Part shown: piece by piece, positions 55,957 through 62,942 of the stretch
Layout of the letters: each line of letters opens with the position of its first letter
How positions within the stretch are numbered: the first letter of the stretch is position 1
Assembly (NCBI RefSeq): GCF_900103485.1
Contig: NZ_FNHW01000001.1
Span: 2,253,057-2,317,056 of the forward strand
Direction of reading: 5' to 3'
DNA length: 64,000 bases
Origin: Fictibacillus solisalsi
GTDB lineage: Bacteria > Bacillota > Bacilli > Bacillales > Fictibacillaceae
Program-made: the position numbers and the translations under genes
The notes under the pieces: model-generated
The model's database searches: none
The model's input: the letters and a program-made list of their open reading frames with translations, nothing else
What the model was told of the DNA's origin: nothing

Positions 55957-56130
55957 TGTTTAGTTACTCCAAATCACTAGGTTAATTCTATTGTAAATAA
56001 GGAAGCCTACATTTGTCCAATCCCTAAAAATGCTTTCCTTCCTATTATGAAATACCGGTACCCTTTTTATAAGAGAAAGAATCAATTTTTAGTTTCTTTA
56101 TCTATTATCCCATATTTATAGAAAAAATGA

Positions 56131-56165
56131 AAAAACTCCTGTCCAAGCGGACTGGAGTTTTTTCA
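56131..56165. terminator. Orphan terminator in the ytkD-gbsR interval
   Basis: AAAAAACTCC/GGAGTTTTTT with GTCC/GGAC pairs inside, flanked by A and T tracts, so usable from either strand. The genes on each side are divergent, so neither needs it. The remainder of the gap 55957-56469 is AT-rich and has no ORF. A short RNA may end here, most plausibly one from the minus strand starting near 56250. Confidence 0.6.
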
Positions 56166-56469
56166 TGTTATAAATCCACTCATCATTTTCAAACGCGATG
56201 TTAGGATTTCCAACTCGGAGTTTAGTTTATTAAATTTTATTTTAATGTATTGAACAATATTTAACTTAACATCCCTTTTTTCATTTGTAAACCCCAAAAT
56301 AGCTCGATTTTAGAAATATAAAAAAATGAAAAAGTGCCATTTAATGTAGGAATTTTATATTTTTCTCTGATTTTTTTTGAGCATTTGACATAAGAATTAA
56401 TTCCTGTAACATAGATGAATGTAAGAAAAATTTTTAACGAATTAAATTTTTCTAATAAGGATGGTTGGA

Positions 56470-57027
56470 ATGCAAGATCATAACGATAGGGCTCGGGAAG
56501 CGATTGAACGAGCGAAGGGAAACGTTGTCCATTCCATTGCAGAAACGATGGATCTTTATGGAGTAACTCCTTCAGCAGGCAGACTCTATGGAACTATGTA
56601 TTTTGAAAACGCCATGACGCTTGATGAAATGAAGGAAGAGCTGAAAATGAGCAAACCGAGTATGAGCACGGCTGTTCGGACACTTCAAGAGATTAATGTG
56701 GTTCATAAAACGTGGCAAAAAGGTTCACGTAAGGATGTTTTTGTTGCGGAAAAAAATTTTTTCAAATCACTTATTCATTTTTTCTGTATTAAATGGATGC
56801 GTGAAGTGAGGCTTAATCTGAAAGCCATTGAACTGTCGGAGGTGGATTTACAGGCCGTGATTCAAAATACAAAGGTGGATAAAGCTATTCGTGCCGACGC
56901 ACATCGCCATTTTGAGCTGATCCATGAATCAAAGAAGTATTATTATTGGCTTGAAATGCTTGTTGACAGTTTTGAGACCGGAGACATTTTCCGCTATCTG
57001 CCCATACCGGATGACGATAAAAAGTAA
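56470..57027 (+). CDS. GbsR/OpcR-family MarR-like transcriptional regulator
   Basis: A 185-residue regulator of the GbsR family. An N-terminal helix (HNDRAREAIERAKGNVVHSI) precedes the winged helix-turn-helix GRLYGTMYFENAMTLDEMKE, with recognition-helix region MSKPSMSTAVRTLQEINVVH. The C-terminal helical half (about 90-170) is aromatic-rich (KKYYYWLEMLVDSF). Known members (GbsR, OpcR, OpuAR) repress choline or glycine betaine genes and some sense choline directly. ATG 56470 has AAGG 10 nt upstream; ATG 56461 touches it. It lies upstream of the CHT1-like symporter, same strand. Confidence 0.87.
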   Translation: MQDHNDRAREAIERAKGNVVHSIAETMDLYGVTPSAGRLYGTMYFENAMTLDEMKEELKMSKPSMSTAVRTLQEINVVHKTWQKGSRKDVFVAEKNFFKSLIHFFCIKWMREVRLNLKAIELSEVDLQAVIQNTKVDKAIRADAHRHFELIHESKKYYYWLEMLVDSFETGDIFRYLPIPDDDKK

Positions 57028-57382
57028 ATCACCCTGGTAATTCCACAAAACAGTAAGATCGCTTAATCCCCATCGCATGAGTGGGGAGCGGGGAATTTTG
57101 TTTCTTACAACAAACATTCACTGGAAAAGCGGGTACTGCACCCCCTGTCCCTTTTAACCTCGTATGCATGTGGAAAGAAAAGGTTTCTTCATGAGAAGCC
57201 CTCTTCTACGCGCTGTTTTCTGATTTTTTCCCCTTCCCGTATTTTTCTTACTATTTATTACAATTGAATGAAACCAACATCCAGAGCCAGGCTGCATTAT
57301 GAATGCTCCCTGCAAATTCAAGCGTTTTAATTCTATTCCAGACCTAACACGAAACACTAGACTATAGGAGGTTGGTAGAAAC
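57028..57382 (+). other. 355-nt intergenic region before the CHT1-like symporter
   Basis: It contains a TCCCCA/TGGGGA hairpin (57067-57087) that may terminate the regulator gene, although its T-tract is poor. A short GGACAGGGGGTGCAG-type fragment lies near 57132-57150 on the minus strand. No ORF is credible. The final 150 nt must hold the symporter promoter and probably the regulator's operator; I cannot point to either with confidence. Confidence 0.4.
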
Positions 57383-59071
57383 ATGAGTATGAATGCACCA
57401 AAACAACCAAATTCAGGTGGCGTACCCCAGGTAGGCCGCAAAAGCAGCAAACCACCGTTTTGGAATCCCTTAACGGTCGCCGTTACCGGATTTATTGTCT
57501 TTTCATTAATCACCCTTGGTTATTCCTTATTTGCAAAGAAAACCATCTATTGGCCAGGATTGTTCATCATGCTTGGACTGTATTGCCTGTTTTATTACAT
57601 TGGCGCCAAAGCCGTTGAAAAACGCAAAGGAAAAACGGACGATATGCTGGTCGCCGGCAGGTCCATGCCGCTCTGGCTGTCGATGTTTACCATGACGGCG
57701 ACATGGGTGGGTGGTGGCTATATTGCCGGGACTGCAGAAACTGTTTATTCCGATGGTATTGTGTGGACGCAAGCGCCCTGGGCATATGCGATCAGCCTGA
57801 TCCTGGGCGGCATCTTCTTCGCCCGTAAAATGCGAAGAATGGAATTCATGACCATGCTGGATCCTTTGGAGTCAAGGTTTGGGAAGAAGATGGCTGGATT
57901 GCTTTATATCCCTGCCCTTCTAGGTGAGTTATTTTGGAGTGCAGCCATTTTAACAGCTCTTGGTACAACATTTGGTGTTATTTTAGGCTTAAGTTTTACG
58001 GTTTCCATTATTTTCTCGGCGATCGTCGCCATCGCTTATACCGTTGTTGGAGGACTATGGGCGATTGCTCATACAGATGTACTGCAAATCACCATTATGT
58101 TTGCAGGACTTCTACTTGTGTTGCCTTTTGCATTTTCACACGTTGGAGGGTTCCAGGAAGCCTTCAGTAACTATTCGGGAAATATGAAAGGTGCCACAAG
58201 CATGTTCCCGCCGCTTACCGGGTGGGATGATCCTGAGTGGGGCAAAAAGTATTGGTATTGGTGGGACTATGCGCTGCTCCTGATCTTTGGAGGAATTCCT
58301 TGGCAGATCTATTTTCAGCGGGTTCTTTCGGCCAAGAACGAAAATGTTGCGATGTGGTTATCCATCTCTGCTGGAGTGCTTTGTGCTCTCGCAGCGATTC
58401 CACCGACTTTGATCGGAATCGCCGGATTTAATGCAGACTGGGCTTCCCTTGGTACTGCCAAACCCCAGAATGCTTCATTAATCCTGACCTATGTATTCAA
58501 ATACATGACCCCGGAAATGGTTGGAGCGATTGCACTTGGCGGTCTGGCAGCCGCAGTTCTTGCAGCCGTTGCTGCTTCATTCCTGTCCGCTTCAGGCATG
58601 GCTTCATGGAATGTTTACCGTCCATTAACCAAAAAGAAAGCGACGCCACAGCAGCTGCAAAAAGTCATTCGCCGCTGTGTAATCATCATCGGTGTTGGGG
58701 CCACATTGATTGCATTGAATACGAAAAGTGTTTATTCACTATGGTATTTATCAAGCGACATGGTTTATTGCATCCTTTTCCCGCAATTAACCTGTGCACT
58801 CTATTACAAATGGGCCAATAAATATGGATCTATAGCGGGATTCTTGGTGGCAATTATCTTAAGATTCGGCGGAGGGGAACCTGTGCTGAATATACCAGCA
58901 TTTATTCCTTATCCATTGGTCGAGAATGGAACCATCTACTTTCCCTTCCGTACGACCTCCATGCTTGCCGGGCTTTTCACGATCCTTGTCGTGTCTTACC
59001 TGACACGTCATAAATGCCCGCCGCTCCCTCTTACCAACGTAAGAAGGAATAAACAAGAAACTGTTCAATAA
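57383..59071 (+). CDS. Sodium/solute symporter closely resembling choline transporter CHT1 (SLC5A7)
   Basis: A 562-residue SSS-family symporter. Long blocks match the animal high-affinity choline transporter: FTMTATWVGGGYIAGTAE (human TATWVGGGYINGTAE), TMLDPLESRFGKKMAGLLYI, IPALLGELFWSAAI, FGGIPWQIYFQRVLS, KSVYSLWYLSSDMVY and LRFGGGEPVL. The aromatic residues at the CHT1 choline site appear conserved (W108, Y135, W185, W307, W454). An extra hydrophobic helix (about 30-50) precedes the canonical first helix. SD AGGAGG 11 nt before ATG. Downstream of a GbsR-type regulator; Na+-coupled choline uptake for osmoprotection is inferred, not shown. Confidence 0.85.
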   Translation: MSMNAPKQPNSGGVPQVGRKSSKPPFWNPLTVAVTGFIVFSLITLGYSLFAKKTIYWPGLFIMLGLYCLFYYIGAKAVEKRKGKTDDMLVAGRSMPLWLSMFTMTATWVGGGYIAGTAETVYSDGIVWTQAPWAYAISLILGGIFFARKMRRMEFMTMLDPLESRFGKKMAGLLYIPALLGELFWSAAILTALGTTFGVILGLSFTVSIIFSAIVAIAYTVVGGLWAIAHTDVLQITIMFAGLLLVLPFAFSHVGGFQEAFSNYSGNMKGATSMFPPLTGWDDPEWGKKYWYWWDYALLLIFGGIPWQIYFQRVLSAKNENVAMWLSISAGVLCALAAIPPTLIGIAGFNADWASLGTAKPQNASLILTYVFKYMTPEMVGAIALGGLAAAVLAAVAASFLSASGMASWNVYRPLTKKKATPQQLQKVIRRCVIIIGVGATLIALNTKSVYSLWYLSSDMVYCILFPQLTCALYYKWANKYGSIAGFLVAIILRFGGGEPVLNIPAFIPYPLVENGTIYFPFRTTSMLAGLFTILVVSYLTRHKCPPLPLTNVRRNKQETVQ

Positions 59072-59075
59072 GAAT

Positions 59076-59105
59076 AAAAAGACCGGGACTTTCCCCGGTC
59101 TTTTT
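59076..59105 (+). terminator. Terminator of the CHT1-like symporter gene
   Basis: AAAAAGACCGGG/CCCGGTCTTTTT stem with a 6-nt loop, 5 nt after the stop. Confidence 0.92.
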
Positions 59106-59145
59106 ATTTTTAGAACCATGATGTTATTACCATTTTCATCACATA

Positions 59146-59179
59146 AAAAGCCGCATGGAGCACTGACCATGCGGCTTTT
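59146..59179 (-). terminator. Terminator of the DUF3993-like gene
   Basis: AAAAGCCGCATG/CATGCGGCTTTT stem with a 10-nt loop and T5 on the minus strand. Confidence 0.9.
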
Positions 59180-59183
59180 GGCA

Positions 59184-59696
59184 TTATGAAATCGATGCAA
59201 AAGTAATGACCCACTGGCTATTAACTTTTTCAAATCCAAGTGTTATACTATACTCCCCATATAAATCGCTTTTGTTATGTTGAACAAGATGATACGATGA
59301 TTCGCTTAACTTCTTCAACTCAAAGGGCTGGCCTTTTTCTACCCATGGAGGAAGATCAGTAGGAACCACGTACAACTTTCCATTTCTCTCTTCAAACAGT
59401 CCATTTACATAATCACTTGCCATTTGTTTGGAGGCAACATGCCTTACATCCTTAACCAGTTCCGATTTGCTGGAATAATCTTTTACTCTATACTGGCTGT
59501 CTGTTTTGGTCTGCAGTTTATTTATGAATTCCTGGGATAATTGCATAGCCTTCGCTTTTGTCAACGACACTTCCTCAGCCTGAGCACTTAGTTCTGCGAA
59601 CGAGCTTTCTTTCATCACCGAAGAGTCTTTTAACGGACTTGGAGAAGCAAATACAGCCAACATTACTATTAAAAAACTGGTTGCATAATATCTCAA
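59184..59696 (-). CDS. Secreted DUF3993-like protein
   Basis: A 170-residue exported protein. A short signal peptide (MRYYATSFLIVMLAVFASPSP) is followed by a soluble domain with the motifs SLTKAKAMQLSQEFINKL, DLPPWVEKGQPFELKKL and a C-terminal FEKVNSQWVITFASI. This pattern recalls Bacillus DUF3993 proteins. No catalytic residues seen. It starts at TTG 59696 with SD GGTGGTGA. Function unknown. Confidence 0.65.
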   Translation of the reverse strand: MRYYATSFLIVMLAVFASPSPLKDSSVMKESSFAELSAQAEEVSLTKAKAMQLSQEFINKLQTKTDSQYRVKDYSSKSELVKDVRHVASKQMASDYVNGLFEERNGKLYVVPTDLPPWVEKGQPFELKKLSESSYHLVQHNKSDLYGEYSITLGFEKVNSQWVITFASIS

Positions 59697-59854
59697 ATCT
59701 GTTCACCACCCTGAATTTTTAATAAAAATGATTACGTTAGATGAACTATTCCTTTAATGAAAGACAAGGAAACCTCTTTTTTTGTTTTCGTTAAATTCTT
59801 TACTCCTAGAATACTTCACATCTCAGCGATTCCCTGCAGGAAGGGTGAGATTCA

Positions 59855-59882
59855 TAAAAAATACGACTATAGTTATAGTCGT
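59855..59882 (-). terminator. Terminator of the holin gene
   Basis: ACGACTATA/TATAGTCGT stem with a 2-nt loop in the palindrome and T6 on the minus strand, 15 nt after the holin stop. The rest of 59697-59897 shows no gene. Confidence 0.75.
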
Positions 59883-59897
59883 CAAGTTAAGCGTGTA

Positions 59898-60173
59898 TTA
59901 TCCGGCTTTCCGGCTTCGTCCCAAACGGCCGGCTCCTCTTTTACCTACTTCATATAAACCGGTGGCCGCAAGTCCTGCTAGCCCGCCCGACCAAATGCGA
60001 AAATCTGCTGTCATATCAGTGAAAGGATAGGCAAAAAGTCCAATGAAAATCCCAATGAAAAAGCTGATTATTGGAATGAATCTTTTCCGAATAGGGAAAG
60101 TACGTTTTAAGAGCTGTACGAGACTCGTTACAAGAGGCGTTAAAAGTGAGGCAAACGTCACAATTTGTTCCAT
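59898..60173 (-). CDS. Lone A118-type phage holin-like protein
   Basis: A 91-residue protein with two or three membrane helices (ASLLTPLVTSLVQLL, FIPIISFFIGIFIGLFAYPF, IWSGGLAGLAATGLYEVG) and a short basic tail. The GALAG-type third helix ending in ATGLYE resembles Listeria phage A118 holins. No endolysin, antiholin or other phage gene is near, so it is a domesticated or relic gene; a role in autolysis or peptide export is possible. SD AAAGGAGG before ATG 60173. Confidence 0.65.
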   Translation of the reverse strand: MEQIVTFASLLTPLVTSLVQLLKRTFPIRKRFIPIISFFIGIFIGLFAYPFTDMTADFRIWSGGLAGLAATGLYEVGKRGAGRLGRSRKAG

Positions 60174-60400
60174 TCCTCATCCTCCTTTGCTTTTCCATCT
60201 TCTGTTATTCAGTTTAAAGCATATACGTTATAGTTCAACTTCCATTTGCAAATACCTTCTATTTCGATAAAAACAGCCCTAACCTATACCATTTATGTTC
60301 TACTGCATAAACTATATTTGCTGGAACAGATTTACTTTCCAGCTCTTTGCACATACTAAAGCTAGAAAAAGAGAAACAATGCATAACAGGAGTGAAACGC

Positions 60401-60613
60401 ATGAGAAGAGAAGATGATTTATATTTAATTATGCTGGAATCGAATGAACTGACGTGGTGGGAGTACGCGAGAAAAGTGTCACCAAACGTACGGCCCAAAC
60501 AGTACAAAACCTATTGGTCTTTTCTAAAAAATAAAGGCAAGCTTCCAAAACGGCTAGTGAAAGAAGCCGAATGGAGGATGGAAGCGCGCCGTAAAGGATT
60601 ACTGGATTCATAA
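60401..60613 (+). CDS. Small basic protein of unknown function (70 aa)
   Basis: Starts at ATG 60401 with SD CAGGAG 8 nt upstream and ends at a strong terminator. The sequence (RREDDLYLIMLESNELTWWE, VSPNVRPKQYKTYWSFLKNK, KRLVKEAEWRMEARRKG) is basic, helical and tryptophan-rich, with no cysteine and no membrane helix. I do not recognise a family. 60174-60400 upstream is AT-rich without a gene. Confidence 0.65.
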   Translation: MRREDDLYLIMLESNELTWWEYARKVSPNVRPKQYKTYWSFLKNKGKLPKRLVKEAEWRMEARRKGLLDS

Positions 60614-60614
60614 A

Positions 60615-60646
60615 AAAATAACCCCTCTTTTAAAAGGGGTTATTTT
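60615..60646. terminator. Terminator between two small genes at 60.6 kb
   Basis: AAAATAACCCC/GGGGTTATTTT stem with A/T tracts on both sides; serves convergent small genes. Confidence 0.88.
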
Positions 60647-60648
60647 AG

Positions 60649-60828
60649 TTAATAGCCTGTTTTATGTAAAACCATAAGCAAATCATTCAATTTTTTCACC
60701 CGGTCATCTTCCGCTTCCTTTAAACCCAGTTCAATTTCCATCAATTCAGACTGAACCAGCTCTTTCGCATATTTTTGCGTTAACGTAAGATCCGCCAGCA
60801 GCAATTTGTCAGCAACGCTAAGACTCAT
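60649..60828 (-). CDS. Small acidic helical protein (59 aa)
   Basis: I found this by hand translation. ATG 60828 follows SD GGGAGGG at 7 nt, and the product (SLSVADKLLLADLTLTQKY, AKELVQSELMEIELGLKEAE, DRVKKLNDLLMVLHKTGY) is a likely two-helix coiled coil. A TATAAT (60852-60857 on the minus strand) lies close upstream. A CTCCCTTT/AAAGGGAG hairpin (60838-60862) includes the SD. No family recognised. Confidence 0.65.
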   Translation of the reverse strand: MSLSVADKLLLADLTLTQKYAKELVQSELMEIELGLKEAEDDRVKKLNDLLMVLHKTGY

Positions 60829-60909
60829 AAGAAATCCCTCCCTTTTTTTATTATAAAGGGAGAAAGTTCGCAGCAGAATGCTAAAATTCTGGTAATTTTC
60901 TGAGTAAGG

Positions 60910-61089
60910 TTATAAGCTCACGTTATCCTGCGCCTGCATCGAGTTCCATTCTCGTTCCAGTTCGGATAATGTAAACTCCTGCAGCAACCGCTGTTCTTGC
61001 ATCATAAATCCATGGTGAAGCAACTTCTGGATAAGAAACTGTTTTCTGCTTTCAACCGCCCTGCGCAATTGTCCTTGAGGAACATTCAT
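60910..61089 (-). CDS. FbpA-like small protein (59 aa)
   Basis: Hand translation from ATG 61089 (SD AAAGGATC). The layout QLRRAVESRKQFLIQKLLHH, RLLQEFTLSELEREW resembles Fur-regulated basic protein A (FbpA) of B. subtilis, which helps the iron-sparing sRNA FsrA. Overall charge here is less basic, and no Fur box is visible in 61090-61150, so the link to iron is doubtful. Confidence 0.55.
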   Translation of the reverse strand: MNVPQGQLRRAVESRKQFLIQKLLHHGFMMQEQRLLQEFTLSELEREWNSMQAQDNVSL

Positions 61090-61150
61090 TGTTTAGAGTG
61101 ATCCTTTCTTTTTTATCTACAGTTCTCTCCAGTTTTCGTGTATTTCATTC

Positions 61151-61321
61151 CTATACCGATTTGGCCACAGAATTGCTCCACTCTTCGAAAACGGCAGGCG
61201 GAGCATTCCAGCATAGCCAGGAAACCATGGTTTTCAGTCCCGATTTGCTTACATACCAATATTCATAGCGTCGTTTCGAAAGGTTTTCATAGATGCCCGT
61301 TTTTTTAACTTTTCCATCCAT
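61151..61321 (-). CDS. Small aromatic-rich protein (56 aa)
   Basis: Hand translation from ATG 61321 with SD GGGAGG 9 nt upstream: KVKKTGIYENLSKRRYEYWY, VSKSGLKTMVSWLCWNAPPA, VFEEWSNSVAKSV. Basic N-terminal half, Trp/Tyr-rich centre, one Cys. No family recognised. It lies divergent from the glycosylase gene. Confidence 0.6.
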   Translation of the reverse strand: MDGKVKKTGIYENLSKRRYEYWYVSKSGLKTMVSWLCWNAPPAVFEEWSNSVAKSV

Positions 61322-61459
61322 CGTTATTCGCCTCCCGTCTTTACACTAAACAATTCTACTTTGCCCGCTTACTTCCTTCCTTGGTCTATTAAAAATTTTA
61401 CAGATATAAACATCCAGGAACTCGGGTATAGAAGAGAAGAATGATATTGGAGGAATACA

Positions 61460-62071
61460 ATGAACGAATTATTTGAATACCCAACCCTTCAACTCGCCCA
61501 AAAGCTGTTGGGAATGGAACTTGTCCATGAAACGGGTGAAGGGCTGACATCAGGAATCATCGTCGAAGCCGAAGCCTATATGGGACCGGAAGACCGGGCC
61601 GCCCATTCGTTTGGGGGCAGACGAACACCCCGGACAGAAATCATGTATGCAGAAGCCGGCCATGTATATGTTTATTTTATTTATGGCATGCATACATGCT
61701 TTAACATTGTATCAGGTCCTCTTCATAAGCCTGAAGCTATTTTAATCCGTGCACTTGAGCCAAAAGAAGGCATCCCTCTGATGATGAAGCGCCGCAACAT
61801 GGAAGTTTCGTTAATGGACAATGGTGCCTGGAGCCTTAAGGAATTAAAAAAACTGGCCAACGGGCCAGGTAAATTGTGCAAAGCCATGGGCATAACGCTT
61901 GAAGACTATGGGGTGAAACTCAATTCCGATCATCTTTATTTACGAGAATATATGGACGTCCCGGTTCAAGACATTGTAACTGGACCACGGATTGGCGTGG
62001 AATACGCCGGAGAAGCAGCACGTTTTCCCTACAGATTTTGGGTCAAGGATAATCCCTGCGTATCAAAATAA
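61460..62071 (+). CDS. 3-methyladenine DNA glycosylase (AAG/MPG family)
   Basis: A 203-residue base-excision repair enzyme of the alkyladenine glycosylase fold. It flips out and removes 3-methyladenine, hypoxanthine and related bases. The catalytic region is EAEAYMGPEDRAAHSFGGRR; the intercalating Tyr lies in VYVYFIYGMHTCFNIV, and NGPGKLCKAMGI closes the domain. Length and order match B. subtilis YxlJ, but the location differs. SD TGGAGG 7 nt before ATG. Confidence 0.92.
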   Translation: MNELFEYPTLQLAQKLLGMELVHETGEGLTSGIIVEAEAYMGPEDRAAHSFGGRRTPRTEIMYAEAGHVYVYFIYGMHTCFNIVSGPLHKPEAILIRALEPKEGIPLMMKRRNMEVSLMDNGAWSLKELKKLANGPGKLCKAMGITLEDYGVKLNSDHLYLREYMDVPVQDIVTGPRIGVEYAGEAARFPYRFWVKDNPCVSK

Positions 62072-62095
62072 GAGCACCCCGTCAGGAGTGCTCTT
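62070..62095. terminator. Terminator after the glycosylase gene
   Basis: AAGAGCAC/GTGCTCTT stem with a 10-nt loop. It contains the stop codon of the convergent membrane protein gene. Confidence 0.78.
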
Positions 62096-62783
62096 TCATC
62101 ATTCTCTCTTCAAATAACAGGTCATCATCGGTTTCTTCTTCAGGGTCAAAAGGATCCGTTAGCTTTTCATTCAAACAGGCGAGGACAATGCCATCCAACT
62201 GTGTAAAAGAGCGGATGCGCTTGTTCATCCACAGATGAACAATAATAAACCAAACGACCACAAGCAACACGGTTTTCACTGTGCTTTCCTGGGAAAAAGC
62301 AAGGTTATTGATCTTCAGGATGTCCATTGCAAAACTGGTAAACAGGCCAATTAAAATCCCGACAGCATAACCGATCGGTTTGCCACCCTTCAGCGTCCTG
62401 ATATTCGTCCTCAGATAGGTGTGGAACAATCTCAATTCGGTTCTTCTCATTTGTAAAAAAAGGCTCCGCATAAAGCGCAAATTGGGAAGCAGACCTCGGG
62501 AAATATCTCGTTTCATCGTCGTTTGAAAAAACAGATCAAGGTCAGCAGGTGCGCCCAGGCTGTTTTTTAACTTTCTGTGCACAAAATTATGATAATAATA
62601 GTATCGAATACTAAACTCAATGAGTTTCACCAGGACCATTACCACTACGATTGCACTGGCAAATTGCACCCAAAAGTTTTGGAACACAGCTTCTGCCAGC
62701 ACGCTCAATGCAAAAGATCCAGCCGCAGCTTTTGCCCATAGCAGTTTACTAACTAAAACAATTAATTGCCAAAATTGATCCAT
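62082..62783 (-). CDS. Uncharacterised membrane protein
   Basis: I do not recognise this 233-residue protein. Two helices lie in the N-terminal 60 residues (SKLLWAKAAAGSFALSVLAE, FASAIVVVMVLVKLIEF). A basic cytoplasmic stretch follows (HRKLKNSL, RFMRSLFLQMRRTELRLFH), then two more helices (IGYAVGILIGLFTSFAMDIL, VKTVLLVVVWFIIVHLWM) and an acidic tail (DPFDPEEETDDDLLFEER). SD AGGAGG before ATG 62783. Monocistronic. Confidence 0.72.
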   Translation of the reverse strand: MDQFWQLIVLVSKLLWAKAAAGSFALSVLAEAVFQNFWVQFASAIVVVMVLVKLIEFSIRYYYYHNFVHRKLKNSLGAPADLDLFFQTTMKRDISRGLLPNLRFMRSLFLQMRRTELRLFHTYLRTNIRTLKGGKPIGYAVGILIGLFTSFAMDILKINNLAFSQESTVKTVLLVVVWFIIVHLWMNKRIRSFTQLDGIVLACLNEKLTDPFDPEEETDDDLLFEERMMKEHS

Positions 62784-62942
62784 GCCAACTTCCTCCTGAC
62801 AGAAGCATTTCTATTTTTCATGATACCACCTTTTTTGGTGGAAAAGGCAATATTTTACGATATCACGGAAAATTAACAAGAAAAAAGATGATGCACAAAC
62901 CATAAAAGGCTTAGACACCATCCTATATTTTCAGAAGTAAAA

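Noticed and set aside
60838-60862. Hairpin over the SD of the 59-codon gene at 60649-60828 as a riboswitch or thermosensor
   Set aside because: A TATAAT lies inside the hairpin region, so the 5' arm may not even be transcribed; the stem is only 8 bp.
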